64,000 nucleotides of DNA, from contig SVGB01000005.1 in NCBI GenBank assembly GCA_015056565.1, forward strand, positions 1 through 64,000. Direction: 5' to 3'. This stretch comes from Butyrivibrio sp. (lineage in GTDB: Bacteria > Bacillota > Clostridia > Lachnospirales > Lachnospiraceae). Within the stretch, counting starts at the first letter, position 1; every line of letters starts with the position of its first letter. The notes beneath the pieces were generated by a model, which worked only from the letters and a program-made list of their open reading frames with translations, had not been told where the DNA came from and searched no databases. The position numbers were made by a program, and so were the translations under genes. Below are positions 16,338 through 25,344 of the stretch, one piece after another.

Positions 16338-17288
16338 GTGTTTAAAAGAGAAAAAGGTTCATCTATCTGGGCGTTTATGCCTGTCACTATTCTGACTGCA
16401 GTGTTCTGCTGCGTTTTATGGGGATCCGCATCTCCCGCCATTAAGATCGCATATGAATTGTTTCAGATTCCTGCAGATGACACTGCTTCAAGACTGATGC
16501 TTGCTGGCGCAAGATTTGCAATAGCAGGTGTTATGACTATTTTGTTTGGATCACTTCTGGTCAGAAAGGTACTGATTCCCAAAACCAGTTCCTTTAAGAA
16601 CATACTGATTCTTGCTCTGGTGCAGACCATCGGACAGTATTATTTCTTTTTCATGTCACTGGCAAACACCAGTGGCGTAAGAGGATCCCTTATAAATGCA
16701 TCTGGTAATTTCCTGGCGGTTCTTTTTGCAGTTTATATTTTCAGACTGGAGAATATGACTCTTAAAAAGATTCTTGGCTGCATTGTAGGATTTCTTGGTA
16801 TTATAGTAGTATTCGGAGGAGGATCATCTCTTCTTGCAGGCGAGCCAATAACCTTTGCGGGTGAGGGCGCGATGCTGGTGGCTGCAACATTCTATGCCGC
16901 ATCTGGATGCCTTATCAAGATCTTTTCAAAGGATGAAAATCCAGTTGTGTTAAGTGGCTATCAGTTTTTTGTTGGAGGAATAGTTCTTTTCATAGTAGGA
17001 AAACTCATGGGAGGCAGCCTTATATTCTACAGCTCTGGATGTGTCCTCAATCTGATCTACATGGGATTTATTTCCGCCGGAGCTTACACCATGTGGGGAG
17101 TACTTCTTAAGTACAATCCGGTGAGCAGGGTTTCGATCCTGGGATTCATCAATCCTATAATGGGAGTTGTTTTGTCAGCTCTTTTCCTTGGAGAGTATTC
17201 ACAGGCATTTTCTCCAAGCAGCTTCCTGGCGCTACTTCTTGTAAGTGCAGGAATCGTTATTGTTAACATCAATTTGAAAAAGTCGTAA
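16338..17288 (+). CDS. EamA/DMT family transporter
   Basis: A 316-residue protein with ten predicted membrane helices in two five-helix EamA halves. Typical are CCVLWGSASPAIKIAYEL at the first helix and the ILGFINPIMGVVLSALFLGE segment in the second half. Members move amino acids, sugars or metabolites; the substrate here cannot be told from sequence. It starts with GTG behind GAGGGTAA and is followed after 11 bases by a MATE transporter, so the two probably share a transcript. Confidence 0.88.
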   Translation: MFKREKGSSIWAFMPVTILTAVFCCVLWGSASPAIKIAYELFQIPADDTASRLMLAGARFAIAGVMTILFGSLLVRKVLIPKTSSFKNILILALVQTIGQYYFFFMSLANTSGVRGSLINASGNFLAVLFAVYIFRLENMTLKKILGCIVGFLGIIVVFGGGSSLLAGEPITFAGEGAMLVAATFYAASGCLIKIFSKDENPVVLSGYQFFVGGIVLFIVGKLMGGSLIFYSSGCVLNLIYMGFISAGAYTMWGVLLKYNPVSRVSILGFINPIMGVVLSALFLGEYSQAFSPSSFLALLLVSAGIVIVNINLKKS

Positions 17289-17299
17289 GAGAATATTTC

Positions 17300-18739
17300 A
17301 TGCAGAATTTTGAGACTGGAAACAGAGAAGAAGCAATCAGATATAAGTTCACTTTGAAAGAGTGCCTCTTTGGCGATGCGGACTTTTACAGGCGCGTCGC
17401 TACTGTTGTTGTACCGATGATAGTGCAGAACACACTGTCCAATATTGTTGGCCTTCTGGACAATATAATGGTTGGACAGGTGGGAACACTGCCGATGTCA
17501 GCTGTGGCCATAGTTAACCAGGTATTGTTCATCTTTTATCTGTGTATCTGGGGATCGCTGGCAGGAGCGGGTATCTACAGTACCCAGTTCTTTGGAAAAG
17601 GAGATATGGAGGGCGTAAGGTATGCCATAAGGTTTAAGCTTGTCACCGCCATCACCATATTTACCATTGCTGCGTTTATTCTCCATAACCTGGGTGCTGA
17701 CATTATTTCTTTATATATTTCAGCAGATACTTTGGAAGCCGACAGGATCGCCACCCTGGGCTATGCGGTAGGCTACCTTACCATTATGATCGTGGGACTT
17801 GCGCCTTTCAGTCTTGCACAGGTTTATGCCAGTGCCATGAGAGAGTCAGGAAGGACAACGCTTCCAATGGTAGCCAGCATGATCGCCATGGTGGTAAACT
17901 TCGTATTTAACGCACTTCTGATCTTTGGTCTCTTTGGACTTCCCAAGATGGGAGTGCTTGGTGCAGCTATTGCCACGGTTATTTCAAGGTTTACTGAACT
18001 TGCCATTATACTTGTTGGCGCTCACAGACCAGGAACGCATTATAGCTTTTTCAGGGGGCTGTACAGTAATTTCAGGATACCTGGAAGCCTTGTGTTTCCA
18101 ATACTTACCAAGTCGCTGCCTCTTCTTTGCAACGAGTTTTTGTGGAGCCTTGCTCAGGCAAGTCTTTTGCAGGCATATTCAGTAAGGGGAATTGCGGTTA
18201 TTGCCGCTATGAACATCAGCGGAACCATATCTCAGATATTTAATGAAGTGTTCTTGTCTATTGGTAACTCAACGGGAATCATAGTTGGACAGGAGCTTGG
18301 CGCCGACAGATTGGTGAATGCCAGAAGAAGTGCCTGGAGAATGGCGTCTCTTAGCATCATGAGCACCTTTGTTATGGGATCACTTCTTGCAATTGCAGCT
18401 CCCATCATCCCACAGATCTACAATACCGGAGATGATATCAAGATGCTGGCCACAAGGTGTATCTGGGTTGTTGCCATGGTCATGCCAATAAATGCCTATG
18501 CCAATGTTTCCTACTTCACCATGCGTTCAGGTGGTAAGACGGCAGTGACCTTCCTCTTTGACAGCTGCTTTGCCTGGGTGGTCACAGTACCTTCTGCCTA
18601 TATACTTTCAAGGTTTACATCGCTTCCAGCTCTGAACGTGTTCATGATCGTTTCTTATCTGGAAATCTTAAAGTGCATTATCGGATTCTGCCTGGTAAAA
18701 AGCGGAGTCTGGGTGAGGAATATAGTAAAGGCTGCCTGA
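17300..18739 (+). CDS. MATE family efflux transporter
   Basis: A 479-residue cation/drug antiporter of the MATE family with about 12 membrane helices in two six-helix bundles. Visible marks are VVPMIVQNTLSNIVGLLDNIMVGQVG in the first helix pair, AVAIVNQVLF, and the second-half counterpart NISGTISQIF ... GNSTGIIVGQELGA. It follows the DMT transporter and is closed by a strong terminator that starts within its last codons. Confidence 0.92.
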   Translation: MQNFETGNREEAIRYKFTLKECLFGDADFYRRVATVVVPMIVQNTLSNIVGLLDNIMVGQVGTLPMSAVAIVNQVLFIFYLCIWGSLAGAGIYSTQFFGKGDMEGVRYAIRFKLVTAITIFTIAAFILHNLGADIISLYISADTLEADRIATLGYAVGYLTIMIVGLAPFSLAQVYASAMRESGRTTLPMVASMIAMVVNFVFNALLIFGLFGLPKMGVLGAAIATVISRFTELAIILVGAHRPGTHYSFFRGLYSNFRIPGSLVFPILTKSLPLLCNEFLWSLAQASLLQAYSVRGIAVIAAMNISGTISQIFNEVFLSIGNSTGIIVGQELGADRLVNARRSAWRMASLSIMSTFVMGSLLAIAAPIIPQIYNTGDDIKMLATRCIWVVAMVMPINAYANVSYFTMRSGGKTAVTFLFDSCFAWVVTVPSAYILSRFTSLPALNVFMIVSYLEILKCIIGFCLVKSGVWVRNIVKAA

Positions 18740-18757
18740 GTAAACGGGCAGCCTTTT
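18727..18757 (+). terminator. intrinsic terminator after MATE gene
   Basis: A perfect 10-bp stem, AAAGGCTGCC pairing with GGCAGCCTTT, with a 10-base loop and a T-run, overlapping the MATE stop codon. Confidence 0.9.
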
Positions 18758-18821
18758 GCTTATTTATGTCGATATTAATATGTATCAGCTGATCACACGA
18801 AACAGATGTTTTCTGATGGTA

Positions 18822-19253
18822 TCATGGATTAAGCGCATATTTCAGCATCAGCTCTGCAAGCTGTGCCTGCTCATCCGCAGAGAGGTTTTCCTGAGCATAC
18901 TCCATAAGTCCCTGGGTGTCTCCGTTTGAAATGTAGGACTGTACCTCCGGAATATCCTCAAGCTCAACGTTGTTGGCAATGATCTCTGTAACTGTGTCCT
19001 TATCCTCTTCTGACATGGACTCTGCGATCTCTTTTACCTTGCCATCGGACTTCTCAATGTACTGGTCAACTGCCTCGCTGACGATAGCTTTTTTAACAGG
19101 ATTTGCTGTGGATTTCTTGGTCTCTTTGGCTTCTTCAACGGTCTCAACTGTAGACTCAACATCCTTGCTTATGGATTTCCTTGCAAACAGGAAGATTCCG
19201 CCGATCACAAGAATGATAGCAAGTGTTATGATAAACGATTTAAAGGCTTTCAT
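18822..19253 (-). CDS. small membrane-anchored helical protein, unknown
   Basis: A 143-residue protein with one N-terminal membrane segment (FKSFIITLAIILVIGGIFLF), a charged linker of Glu, Lys and Thr (about 30-55) and an all-helical C-terminal domain with acidic surface (AVDQYIEKSDGKVKEIAES ... LAELMLKYALNP). I do not recognise a family. The ATG follows AAAGGAC at good distance. It is convergent with the MATE gene and divergent from the MBL-fold lipoprotein gene. Extracytoplasmic exposure of the C-terminal domain is predicted from topology. Confidence 0.75.
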   Translation of the reverse strand: MKAFKSFIITLAIILVIGGIFLFARKSISKDVESTVETVEEAKETKKSTANPVKKAIVSEAVDQYIEKSDGKVKEIAESMSEEDKDTVTEIIANNVELEDIPEVQSYISNGDTQGLMEYAQENLSADEQAQLAELMLKYALNP

Positions 19254-19282
19254 GGTTATTGTCCTTTCATAAATCTTTTAGG

Positions 19283-19311
19283 TTGGTTTAAAGTGCAGGC
19301 TTTATTATAAT
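19283..19311 (+). promoter_or_regulatory. sigma-A type promoter for the MBL-fold lipoprotein gene
   Basis: TTGGTT (19283-19288), a 17-base spacer and TATAAT (19306-19311) precede the ATG at 19386 by about 70 bases. It is recognised by sequence only. Confidence 0.6.
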
Positions 19312-19385
19312 GCTGTAAAGAAACCATGTCAAAAGAACTCATAGACCAGTCAGGGATATGAGTTTTATAAAACGGAGATTTAGAT

Positions 19386-20321
19386 ATGAAAAGAAATTTT
19401 TCAATAAAGAAAATAACATATATTGGGGCTATACTTGCAGCCCTCTGTCTATCTGCCTGTGGAATGCAGCAAGTTCAAACAGATATTGATTCCATTGAGA
19501 ATACAGATAACCCTCAGGCTTCCAGTGTTTCAACAGATGCTGAAGCTTCTACTGCATCTACAGACCTGGAAACATCAGACACCACCCTCACCATCACCTG
19601 TATCAAGGGCGGAGCAGCAGATGCATTTGTCCTGATATCTGATGAACATGTCACTATTATAGATACAGGCCTTGATAAAAAGGCCGATAAACTGGTTGAA
19701 TTTCTAAACGAGCAGGGCGTCACAAAAGTGGACGAGCTGATCATCACCCACTTTGACAAGGACCATGTGGGCGGCGCTGACCACATACTGGACAGCTTTG
19801 AGGTTGGCACAGTTTACACAACTTATCACTCAAAAGAGTCCGACGATATAACAGCATATTTAGAGGCCCTTGAAAACAGTGGCCTTGAAGAAACTACAGT
19901 GTCAGAAACTCTATCCTATACTGCAGACGGTATCTCTTTTACCATATACCCACCCAGATCACAACTCTATTACGACAGCGTCAGCAACAATTCATCTCTT
20001 GTAATAAGGGTCGCCCTTGGGGAGAATTCCATGCTTTTTGCTGGAGATGCAGAATACGAGCGCCTTTCAGAGCTTCTGAAAACAGAGGGACTTGACTCTA
20101 CAATCCTTAAGGTTCCACACCATGGACGCTACAATGCCAATACAGAAGCATTTGTAGAATACATAGATCCTCAGTACGCCATCATAACATCCAGTAACGG
20201 AGAGCCTGAGGATCAGGAAGTTCTGGACATCCTTGCGGCTAATGGCACCGAGACCTACCTGACAAAAAATGGAAATGTCACTATCACTATGACGAGCGAT
20301 AATATAGAGATCATGCAGTAA
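19386..20321 (+). CDS. ComEC-like metallo-beta-lactamase fold lipoprotein
   Basis: A 311-residue lipoprotein (lipobox LSACG near residues 22-26) with a Ser/Thr/Asp-rich linker (30-65) and an MBL-fold domain like the C-terminal domain of the competence protein ComEC. Metal-site motifs are VTIIDTGLDKKAD, THFDKDHVGG (about 120-129), FAGDAE (about 218) and KVPHHGRYN (about 240). ComEC-type MBL domains cleave or process DNA at the cell surface; here the domain stands alone, without the channel. Location outside the membrane follows from the lipobox. Activity is inferred. Confidence 0.88.
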   Translation: MKRNFSIKKITYIGAILAALCLSACGMQQVQTDIDSIENTDNPQASSVSTDAEASTASTDLETSDTTLTITCIKGGAADAFVLISDEHVTIIDTGLDKKADKLVEFLNEQGVTKVDELIITHFDKDHVGGADHILDSFEVGTVYTTYHSKESDDITAYLEALENSGLEETTVSETLSYTADGISFTIYPPRSQLYYDSVSNNSSLVIRVALGENSMLFAGDAEYERLSELLKTEGLDSTILKVPHHGRYNANTEAFVEYIDPQYAIITSSNGEPEDQEVLDILAANGTETYLTKNGNVTITMTSDNIEIMQ

Positions 20322-20410
20322 AATCTGTTATTTTGCTGCATGACTATGCAATTTGTTTTGCATACTTTTTACTTCCAATTAATGGAAGAAAATAGTAATA
20401 TTGATATGTT

Positions 20411-21751
20411 ATGGACTTATTTCAATATATGCGCGAAAACAATATGGAAAAAGAATCTCCGCTTGCCGCCAGGATGCGCCCAAGGACCCTTGATGAGGTA
20501 GTTGGACAGCAGCACATCATTGGAAAAGACAAGCTTCTTTATCGTGCAATTTCAGCTGACAAGTTAAACTCCATAATTCTCTATGGCCCTCCTGGAACTG
20601 GTAAGACAACTCTTGCCAAGGTTATCGCAAGCACTACCAAGGCAGAATTTACCCAGATCAATGCCACTATCGCTGGCAAGAAGGACATGGAAGAGGTGGT
20701 AAGTAAGGCCAAGGATAACCTTGGTATGTACGGCAAGAAGACCATCCTCTTTATAGACGAGATACACAGGTTCAATAAGGGACAGCAGGACTACCTTCTT
20801 CCATTTGTTGAGGATGGAACAGTGGTACTTATTGGTGCTACCACGGAGAATCCTTACTTTGAAGTCAACGGGGCTCTTATTTCAAGATCCATCATTTTTG
20901 AGCTTAAGCCCCTTTCTTCCGATGATATAAAGAAACTTTTAAACCGCGCAGTTACTGACACTGAGAGGGGAATGGGCTCCTACAAAGCAGTTCTTGATGA
21001 GGACGCCGCAGATTTCCTTGCAGATATCGCTGACGGCGATGCAAGACATGCTTTAAATGCCATTGAACTGGGCATTATGACTACAGAGAGGTCAGAGGAT
21101 GGCCTCATACATATCACTACAGAAGTGGCGCAGGAATGTATCCAGCGCAAGGTTGCCAGATACGACAAGGATGGCGACAACCACTACGACACCATATCTG
21201 CTTTCATCAAGAGCATGCGCGGGTCAGATCCGGATGCTGCAGTGTACTACCTTGCCAGAATGCTTGATGCGGGAGAGGATCCCAAGTTCATCGTTCGCCG
21301 CATGATGGTGTGTGCCTCAGAGGATGTTGGAAACGCTGATCCCCAGGCCCTTCAGATGGCAGTTGCAGCCTCACTTGCTGTTGAGAGACTTGGAATGCCG
21401 GAAGCCCGTATTACACTGGCTCAGGCAGTTACCTATATAGCTACGGCTCCTAAGAGCAACGCAGCCTACCTTGCAGTTGACGAGGCAATCCAGACAGTGA
21501 GACAAACCGGGAATCTCCCGATTCCTCCACACCTTCAGGATGCTCATTACAAGAGTGCAGGCAAGCTTGGTCACGGTATCGGCTACAAGTATGCACACGA
21601 CTACAAGGATCACTATGTAAAACAGCAGTATCTGCCCTATGAGCTAAATGGCAAGGAGTTTTACAATCCCACAGGCAATGGCTATGAGCTCAAGATAAAA
21701 GAGCATATGAAGCGCCTTAAAGAGCGCGCAGAATCTGATGATAATGAATAA
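20411..21751 (+). CDS. rarA: replication-associated recombination protein RarA (MgsA-type AAA+ ATPase)
   Basis: A 446-residue AAA+ ATPase of the RarA/MgsA/WRNIP1 family that acts at stalled replication forks. The Walker A is GPPGTGKTT (about 58-66), the Walker B is FIDEIHRFNKGQQD (about 116), followed by the arginine finger region ISRSIIFEL. The C-terminal tetramerisation part is complete (GEDPKFIVRRMMVCASEDVG, LPIPPHLQDAH). Full length. A weak AT-rich hairpin near 20344-20366 lies upstream. The DUF5722 gene follows after 12 bases. Confidence 0.95.
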   Translation: MDLFQYMRENNMEKESPLAARMRPRTLDEVVGQQHIIGKDKLLYRAISADKLNSIILYGPPGTGKTTLAKVIASTTKAEFTQINATIAGKKDMEEVVSKAKDNLGMYGKKTILFIDEIHRFNKGQQDYLLPFVEDGTVVLIGATTENPYFEVNGALISRSIIFELKPLSSDDIKKLLNRAVTDTERGMGSYKAVLDEDAADFLADIADGDARHALNAIELGIMTTERSEDGLIHITTEVAQECIQRKVARYDKDGDNHYDTISAFIKSMRGSDPDAAVYYLARMLDAGEDPKFIVRRMMVCASEDVGNADPQALQMAVAASLAVERLGMPEARITLAQAVTYIATAPKSNAAYLAVDEAIQTVRQTGNLPIPPHLQDAHYKSAGKLGHGIGYKYAHDYKDHYVKQQYLPYELNGKEFYNPTGNGYELKIKEHMKRLKERAESDDNE

Positions 21752-21763
21752 CAAGAGGTTTTG

Positions 21764-23593
21764 ATGGCAGTAACACGTAGACGTAGAACCGGGCGGAAGG
21801 CCCGTCAAAATAGAAGAGCAGTTATCGTTGCAATAATCGCATGTGCCAGTTGTATTGTCCTTGTTGCCAGCCTTTGCATATGGCTCATGGTGTCAGGCGG
21901 ACAGACTACCACAACTTTGACTGAGGAACAGATTGCCAAGCAGACACAGCAGCAGGAAGCTCTTTTCGAGGCATCCCTTGAAGATACTGAGGAAAAGAAC
22001 TCTGAGTACATAAACTCCAAGACCATCGATCAGATAGTCAGCGCCGGAAAAGAGGTATCAAAGGCTCTTTCCCTAAGACCTGAGACTGTTGAGATGACAG
22101 ACGAAAACAGGGATGAGTTTGTAAACATCTTAAGCTGCAACATCGTATCCTCTGGCAAGGTGGAGATCACCGCTACATCAGAGGGCATTCCCAAGAGCGA
22201 CGACAAGTACTATTACCTCTTTGAGCAGGCTACCTATGAAGAGGAAATAGACGAGACAAAAGAGCCTGTTGCCAAGATCTACAAAAACGATGAAGCCACA
22301 TTTTCCCTGGACCTTAATAAAGGTGCAGAGAATACAAGGCTCTTTTCCAAGTTCCAGGTAGCAGTTAAGATGGACGATAAGTTTGTGCCCATAAGCCACG
22401 CCAAGTACATCACCAACCCGGGTGCATGTGCAGGCTACAGCTACGGAGGTATGCAGCACAAGTCCATAAAGGGACTTCTTCCTGACCCGCTGCGGATCGG
22501 AGAGCTTCAGGACCTGGGCTGCGAGTATGCGACTTACAATATTCCCCTTAGCCTTATTCTTACCACCTCTGGCGGAATATCCTACAGCTACGGCGGAGTG
22601 ACCTATCACTTCAACGAGCGCATTATAAATGACTATGACACACTCTTTAAGCGCCTAAACAACATGGGTATTGATGTTGCTGCCATTGTCCTTAATAATG
22701 CCAGCACTTCAGCGTTCCCGGAGATAACACATCCGAGCGCAAGAAGCGGATCCACCGCACCATATTACATGTTCAATGCTTCAGATGAGAGTGGAGTCAA
22801 GGCTCTGGCAGCTATAGGAAGCTTCCTTGCAGGCAGATACTCAGGTTCAGGCCACGGCAATGTCAGCATGTGGATCATTGCCAATGAGGTCAATGCAAGG
22901 CGAGAATACAACTACATGGCATACACAGATGTAAACACCTACACCGTGGCTTTTACAAGGGCTTTCAGGGTGTTCTACAACGCCATCATGAGCCAGAATT
23001 CAGCGGCTAAGGTCTACACATCCATTGATCAGCGTTGGACCTATAATACTGAAAAGACAGGTGACTACGATGCAAAGGACTTCCTTGATATCTTCGCAAC
23101 CTCCCTGTCAGATTACGGAAACATAGACTGGGGCCTTGCAGCCCACCCATATTCCTTCCCAAATGGAAACACTGCATTTTGGAAGTCTTCCAAGTATGTA
23201 AACCACACAGAGACAACACCATGCATCACAATGGATAACTTAGAGGTTCTGACCAATTACATGAAAAAAGATTCGATGCTTGATACTTCTGGTAATGTCA
23301 GATCCATAATCCTAAGTGAGATTGGTTATTCATCGACCTCCGGACAGGCGCTTCAGGCTGCGGCTTTTGCCTATGCCTACGTCAAGATGGAACAAAATGG
23401 CTACATTGATGCGCTGATGCTATCAAGGCAGACAGATGCTTCAGATGAGATAGCGGCCCTTGGCCTTGCACTTGGACTTGAGACCACAGGCGGCGGTAAA
23501 AAGCAGATCTACAACGTCTTTAAATACATTGATACAGATAAACGCAGCGAAGTGATCTCTTTTGCATATGATATAGTAGGAAAAACCTTTTAA
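21764..23593 (+). CDS. DUF5722 family protein, membrane-anchored glycoside-hydrolase-like
   Basis: A 609-residue protein with a basic N-terminus (RRRRTGRKARQNRR), one membrane helix (about 22-45), a helical linker and a large extracytoplasmic domain of the DUF5722 family. The latter has the look of a (beta/alpha)8 clan A glycosidase: IIANEVNARREYNYM (about 372, candidate acid/base Glu) and IILSEIGYSSTSGQA (about 510, candidate nucleophile Glu), plus AAHPYSFPNGN between. A hydrolytic role on a surface or host glycan is inferred. I place the start at ATG 21764 rather than the adjacent TTG at 21761. Confidence 0.82.
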   Translation: MAVTRRRRTGRKARQNRRAVIVAIIACASCIVLVASLCIWLMVSGGQTTTTLTEEQIAKQTQQQEALFEASLEDTEEKNSEYINSKTIDQIVSAGKEVSKALSLRPETVEMTDENRDEFVNILSCNIVSSGKVEITATSEGIPKSDDKYYYLFEQATYEEEIDETKEPVAKIYKNDEATFSLDLNKGAENTRLFSKFQVAVKMDDKFVPISHAKYITNPGACAGYSYGGMQHKSIKGLLPDPLRIGELQDLGCEYATYNIPLSLILTTSGGISYSYGGVTYHFNERIINDYDTLFKRLNNMGIDVAAIVLNNASTSAFPEITHPSARSGSTAPYYMFNASDESGVKALAAIGSFLAGRYSGSGHGNVSMWIIANEVNARREYNYMAYTDVNTYTVAFTRAFRVFYNAIMSQNSAAKVYTSIDQRWTYNTEKTGDYDAKDFLDIFATSLSDYGNIDWGLAAHPYSFPNGNTAFWKSSKYVNHTETTPCITMDNLEVLTNYMKKDSMLDTSGNVRSIILSEIGYSSTSGQALQAAAFAYAYVKMEQNGYIDALMLSRQTDASDEIAALGLALGLETTGGGKKQIYNVFKYIDTDKRSEVISFAYDIVGKTF

Positions 23594-23610
23594 ACCATAG
23601 GAGGAGTGGT

Positions 23611-24765
23611 ATGACAAACGCAGAGAAAGCACTTAAACTTCACGAAGAATGGCAGGGCAAGCTTGAGATAAGATCAAAGGCCCAGGTAAGATCCAAAGAG
23701 GACCTTGCTCTTGCTTATACACCTGGTGTGGCAGAGCCCTGTAAGCTCATTGCAGAGGATAAGGACCTTGCTTACAAGTACACAATTAAATCCAACACTA
23801 TAGCTGTTGTTTCAGATGGTAGTGCAGTTCTTGGTCTTGGCAATATTGGCCCCCACGCAGCTATGCCTGTTATGGAGGGTAAGGCAGTTCTTTTCAAGGA
23901 GTTTGGCGGAGTAAATGCTATTCCTATCTGCCTTGACACCCAGGACACTGAGGAGATCATAAAAGCTGTTAAGGTGCTTGCACCCGGCTTTGGTGGCATC
24001 AACCTTGAGGATATCTCAGCTCCAAGATGCTTTGAGATCGAGGAGAGGTTAAAAGAGATGCTGGATATCCCTGTATTTCATGATGACCAGCACGGTACAG
24101 CCATCGTGGTTCTTGCAGGTATCATCAACGGTCTTAAGGTTGTAGGAAAAGAAAAAGAGTCCTGCAGGGTAGTGGTAAACGGCGCAGGAAGCGCAGGTAT
24201 CGCCATCACAAGACTGCTTCTTAGCTATGGCTTTAAAAATGTAACTCTCTGCGACAAGGTTGGTATCCTTAACAAGAAGACAGAAGGCCTTAACTGGATG
24301 CAGGAGAAGATGATGGAAGTAACAAATCCTGACCAGCTCTCCGGAAGTCTTGCAGATGCACTTAAGGGCGCGGACATCTTTGTTGGTGTTTCAGCTCCTG
24401 GCATCGTGACAAAAGAAATGGCTTCACAGATGAACAAGGATGCCATAATGTTCGCAATGGCAAACCCTGTACCTGAGATCATGCCTGACCTTGCAAAGGA
24501 AGCCGGAGTAAGGGTTATCGGTACCGGAAGAAGTGATTTCCCTAACCAGGTCAACAACGTACTTGTTTTCCCGGGAATCTTCAGGGGCGCTCTGGAAGTA
24601 AGGGCAAAACAGATAACAGAGGAGATGAAGCTGGCAGCAGCTGTTGCCCTTGCGGGACTTGTGCCTGATGAAGAGCTTAGCGATGTTAATATCCTTCCTG
24701 CAGCTTTTGATCCAAGGGTAGCAGATGTGATAAGCAGTGCTGTAAAGGCACATGTCAAGGAATAA
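23611..24765 (+). CDS. NAD(P)-dependent malic enzyme
   Basis: A 384-residue decarboxylating malate dehydrogenase that converts malate to pyruvate and CO2 in the cytosol. This is the short bacterial form without the phosphotransacetylase-like domain. Motifs: AYTPGVAEPCK, VSDGSAVLGLGNIGPHAAMP, INLEDISAPRCFEIE, PVFHDDQHGTAIVVLAG (metal and substrate site), VVNGAGSAGIAITRLLL (dinucleotide binding) and NPVPEIMPD. A strong AGGAGGAG precedes the ATG. Cofactor preference cannot be told from this reading. It overlaps the DUF4364 gene by 14 bases. Confidence 0.95.
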   Translation: MTNAEKALKLHEEWQGKLEIRSKAQVRSKEDLALAYTPGVAEPCKLIAEDKDLAYKYTIKSNTIAVVSDGSAVLGLGNIGPHAAMPVMEGKAVLFKEFGGVNAIPICLDTQDTEEIIKAVKVLAPGFGGINLEDISAPRCFEIEERLKEMLDIPVFHDDQHGTAIVVLAGIINGLKVVGKEKESCRVVVNGAGSAGIAITRLLLSYGFKNVTLCDKVGILNKKTEGLNWMQEKMMEVTNPDQLSGSLADALKGADIFVGVSAPGIVTKEMASQMNKDAIMFAMANPVPEIMPDLAKEAGVRVIGTGRSDFPNQVNNVLVFPGIFRGALEVRAKQITEEMKLAAAVALAGLVPDEELSDVNILPAAFDPRVADVISSAVKAHVKE

Positions 24766-25300
24766 TGGAGCGTTAGTTTTGAGTTCGCAGTATCTTACTT
24801 TATACAAAATGCTGGTCTTATACATGCTAAAGCGCTGCGATGTACCTCTTTCCAAGTCTCAGATCTATGATTTTATCCTGGAAAAAGAGTACACCAACTA
24901 CATGACTTTGCAGGAGGCCTTCAGTGAACTGGCTTCTTCCAACCTCATTAGTGAAAAGACCATGGCAAACAGGACCTATCTGGAGATAACAGATGAAGGG
25001 TCACAGACATTAGATTTTTTTGGAAACAGGATAAATCCGTCCATCAGGCAGGAAATCGACGACTACCTTAAGGACAACAGCATGAAGCTTCGCAATGAGT
25101 CAGCAATCCTTGGTGATTACAAGAAGACTGCTGAGAACGAGTACACTGTGCAGCTCATGGTAAAAGAAAACAACAAGAGCCTTTTGGATATCAAGCTTTC
25201 CGTACCAACAGAAGAGATGGCTCAGGCTATGATAGACAATTTCCAGAAGCAGAGCCAGGATATATACCAGTATATCTTTAGCCGTTTGATGGAAAATTAA
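24752..25300 (+). CDS. DUF4364 family protein
   Basis: A 182-residue protein of the clostridial DUF4364 family. The first 75 residues look like a winged helix (LYMLKRCDVPLSKSQIYDFI ... NLISEKTMANRTYLEITDEG) and the rest is a mixed domain with many charged residues. This hints at a DNA-binding regulator, but the family is uncharacterised. The ATG at 24752 overlaps malic enzyme by 14 bases; a TTG at 24778 would avoid the overlap. Confidence 0.8.
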   Translation: MSRNNGALVLSSQYLTLYKMLVLYMLKRCDVPLSKSQIYDFILEKEYTNYMTLQEAFSELASSNLISEKTMANRTYLEITDEGSQTLDFFGNRINPSIRQEIDDYLKDNSMKLRNESAILGDYKKTAENEYTVQLMVKENNKSLLDIKLSVPTEEMAQAMIDNFQKQSQDIYQYIFSRLMEN

Positions 25301-25306
25301 CGTGAT

Positions 25307-25335
25307 TTGACATATTATTACGGCTAATGTAAAAT
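25307..25335 (+). promoter_or_regulatory. consensus promoter placed almost on the start codon of the SH3b-SGNH gene
   Basis: TTGACA (25307-25312), 17 bases, TAAAAT (25330-25335). The predicted transcript start near 25342 is about three bases before the ATG at 25345, which has no Shine-Dalgarno sequence. Confidence 0.75.
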
Positions 25336-25344
25336 CTTCAAACG

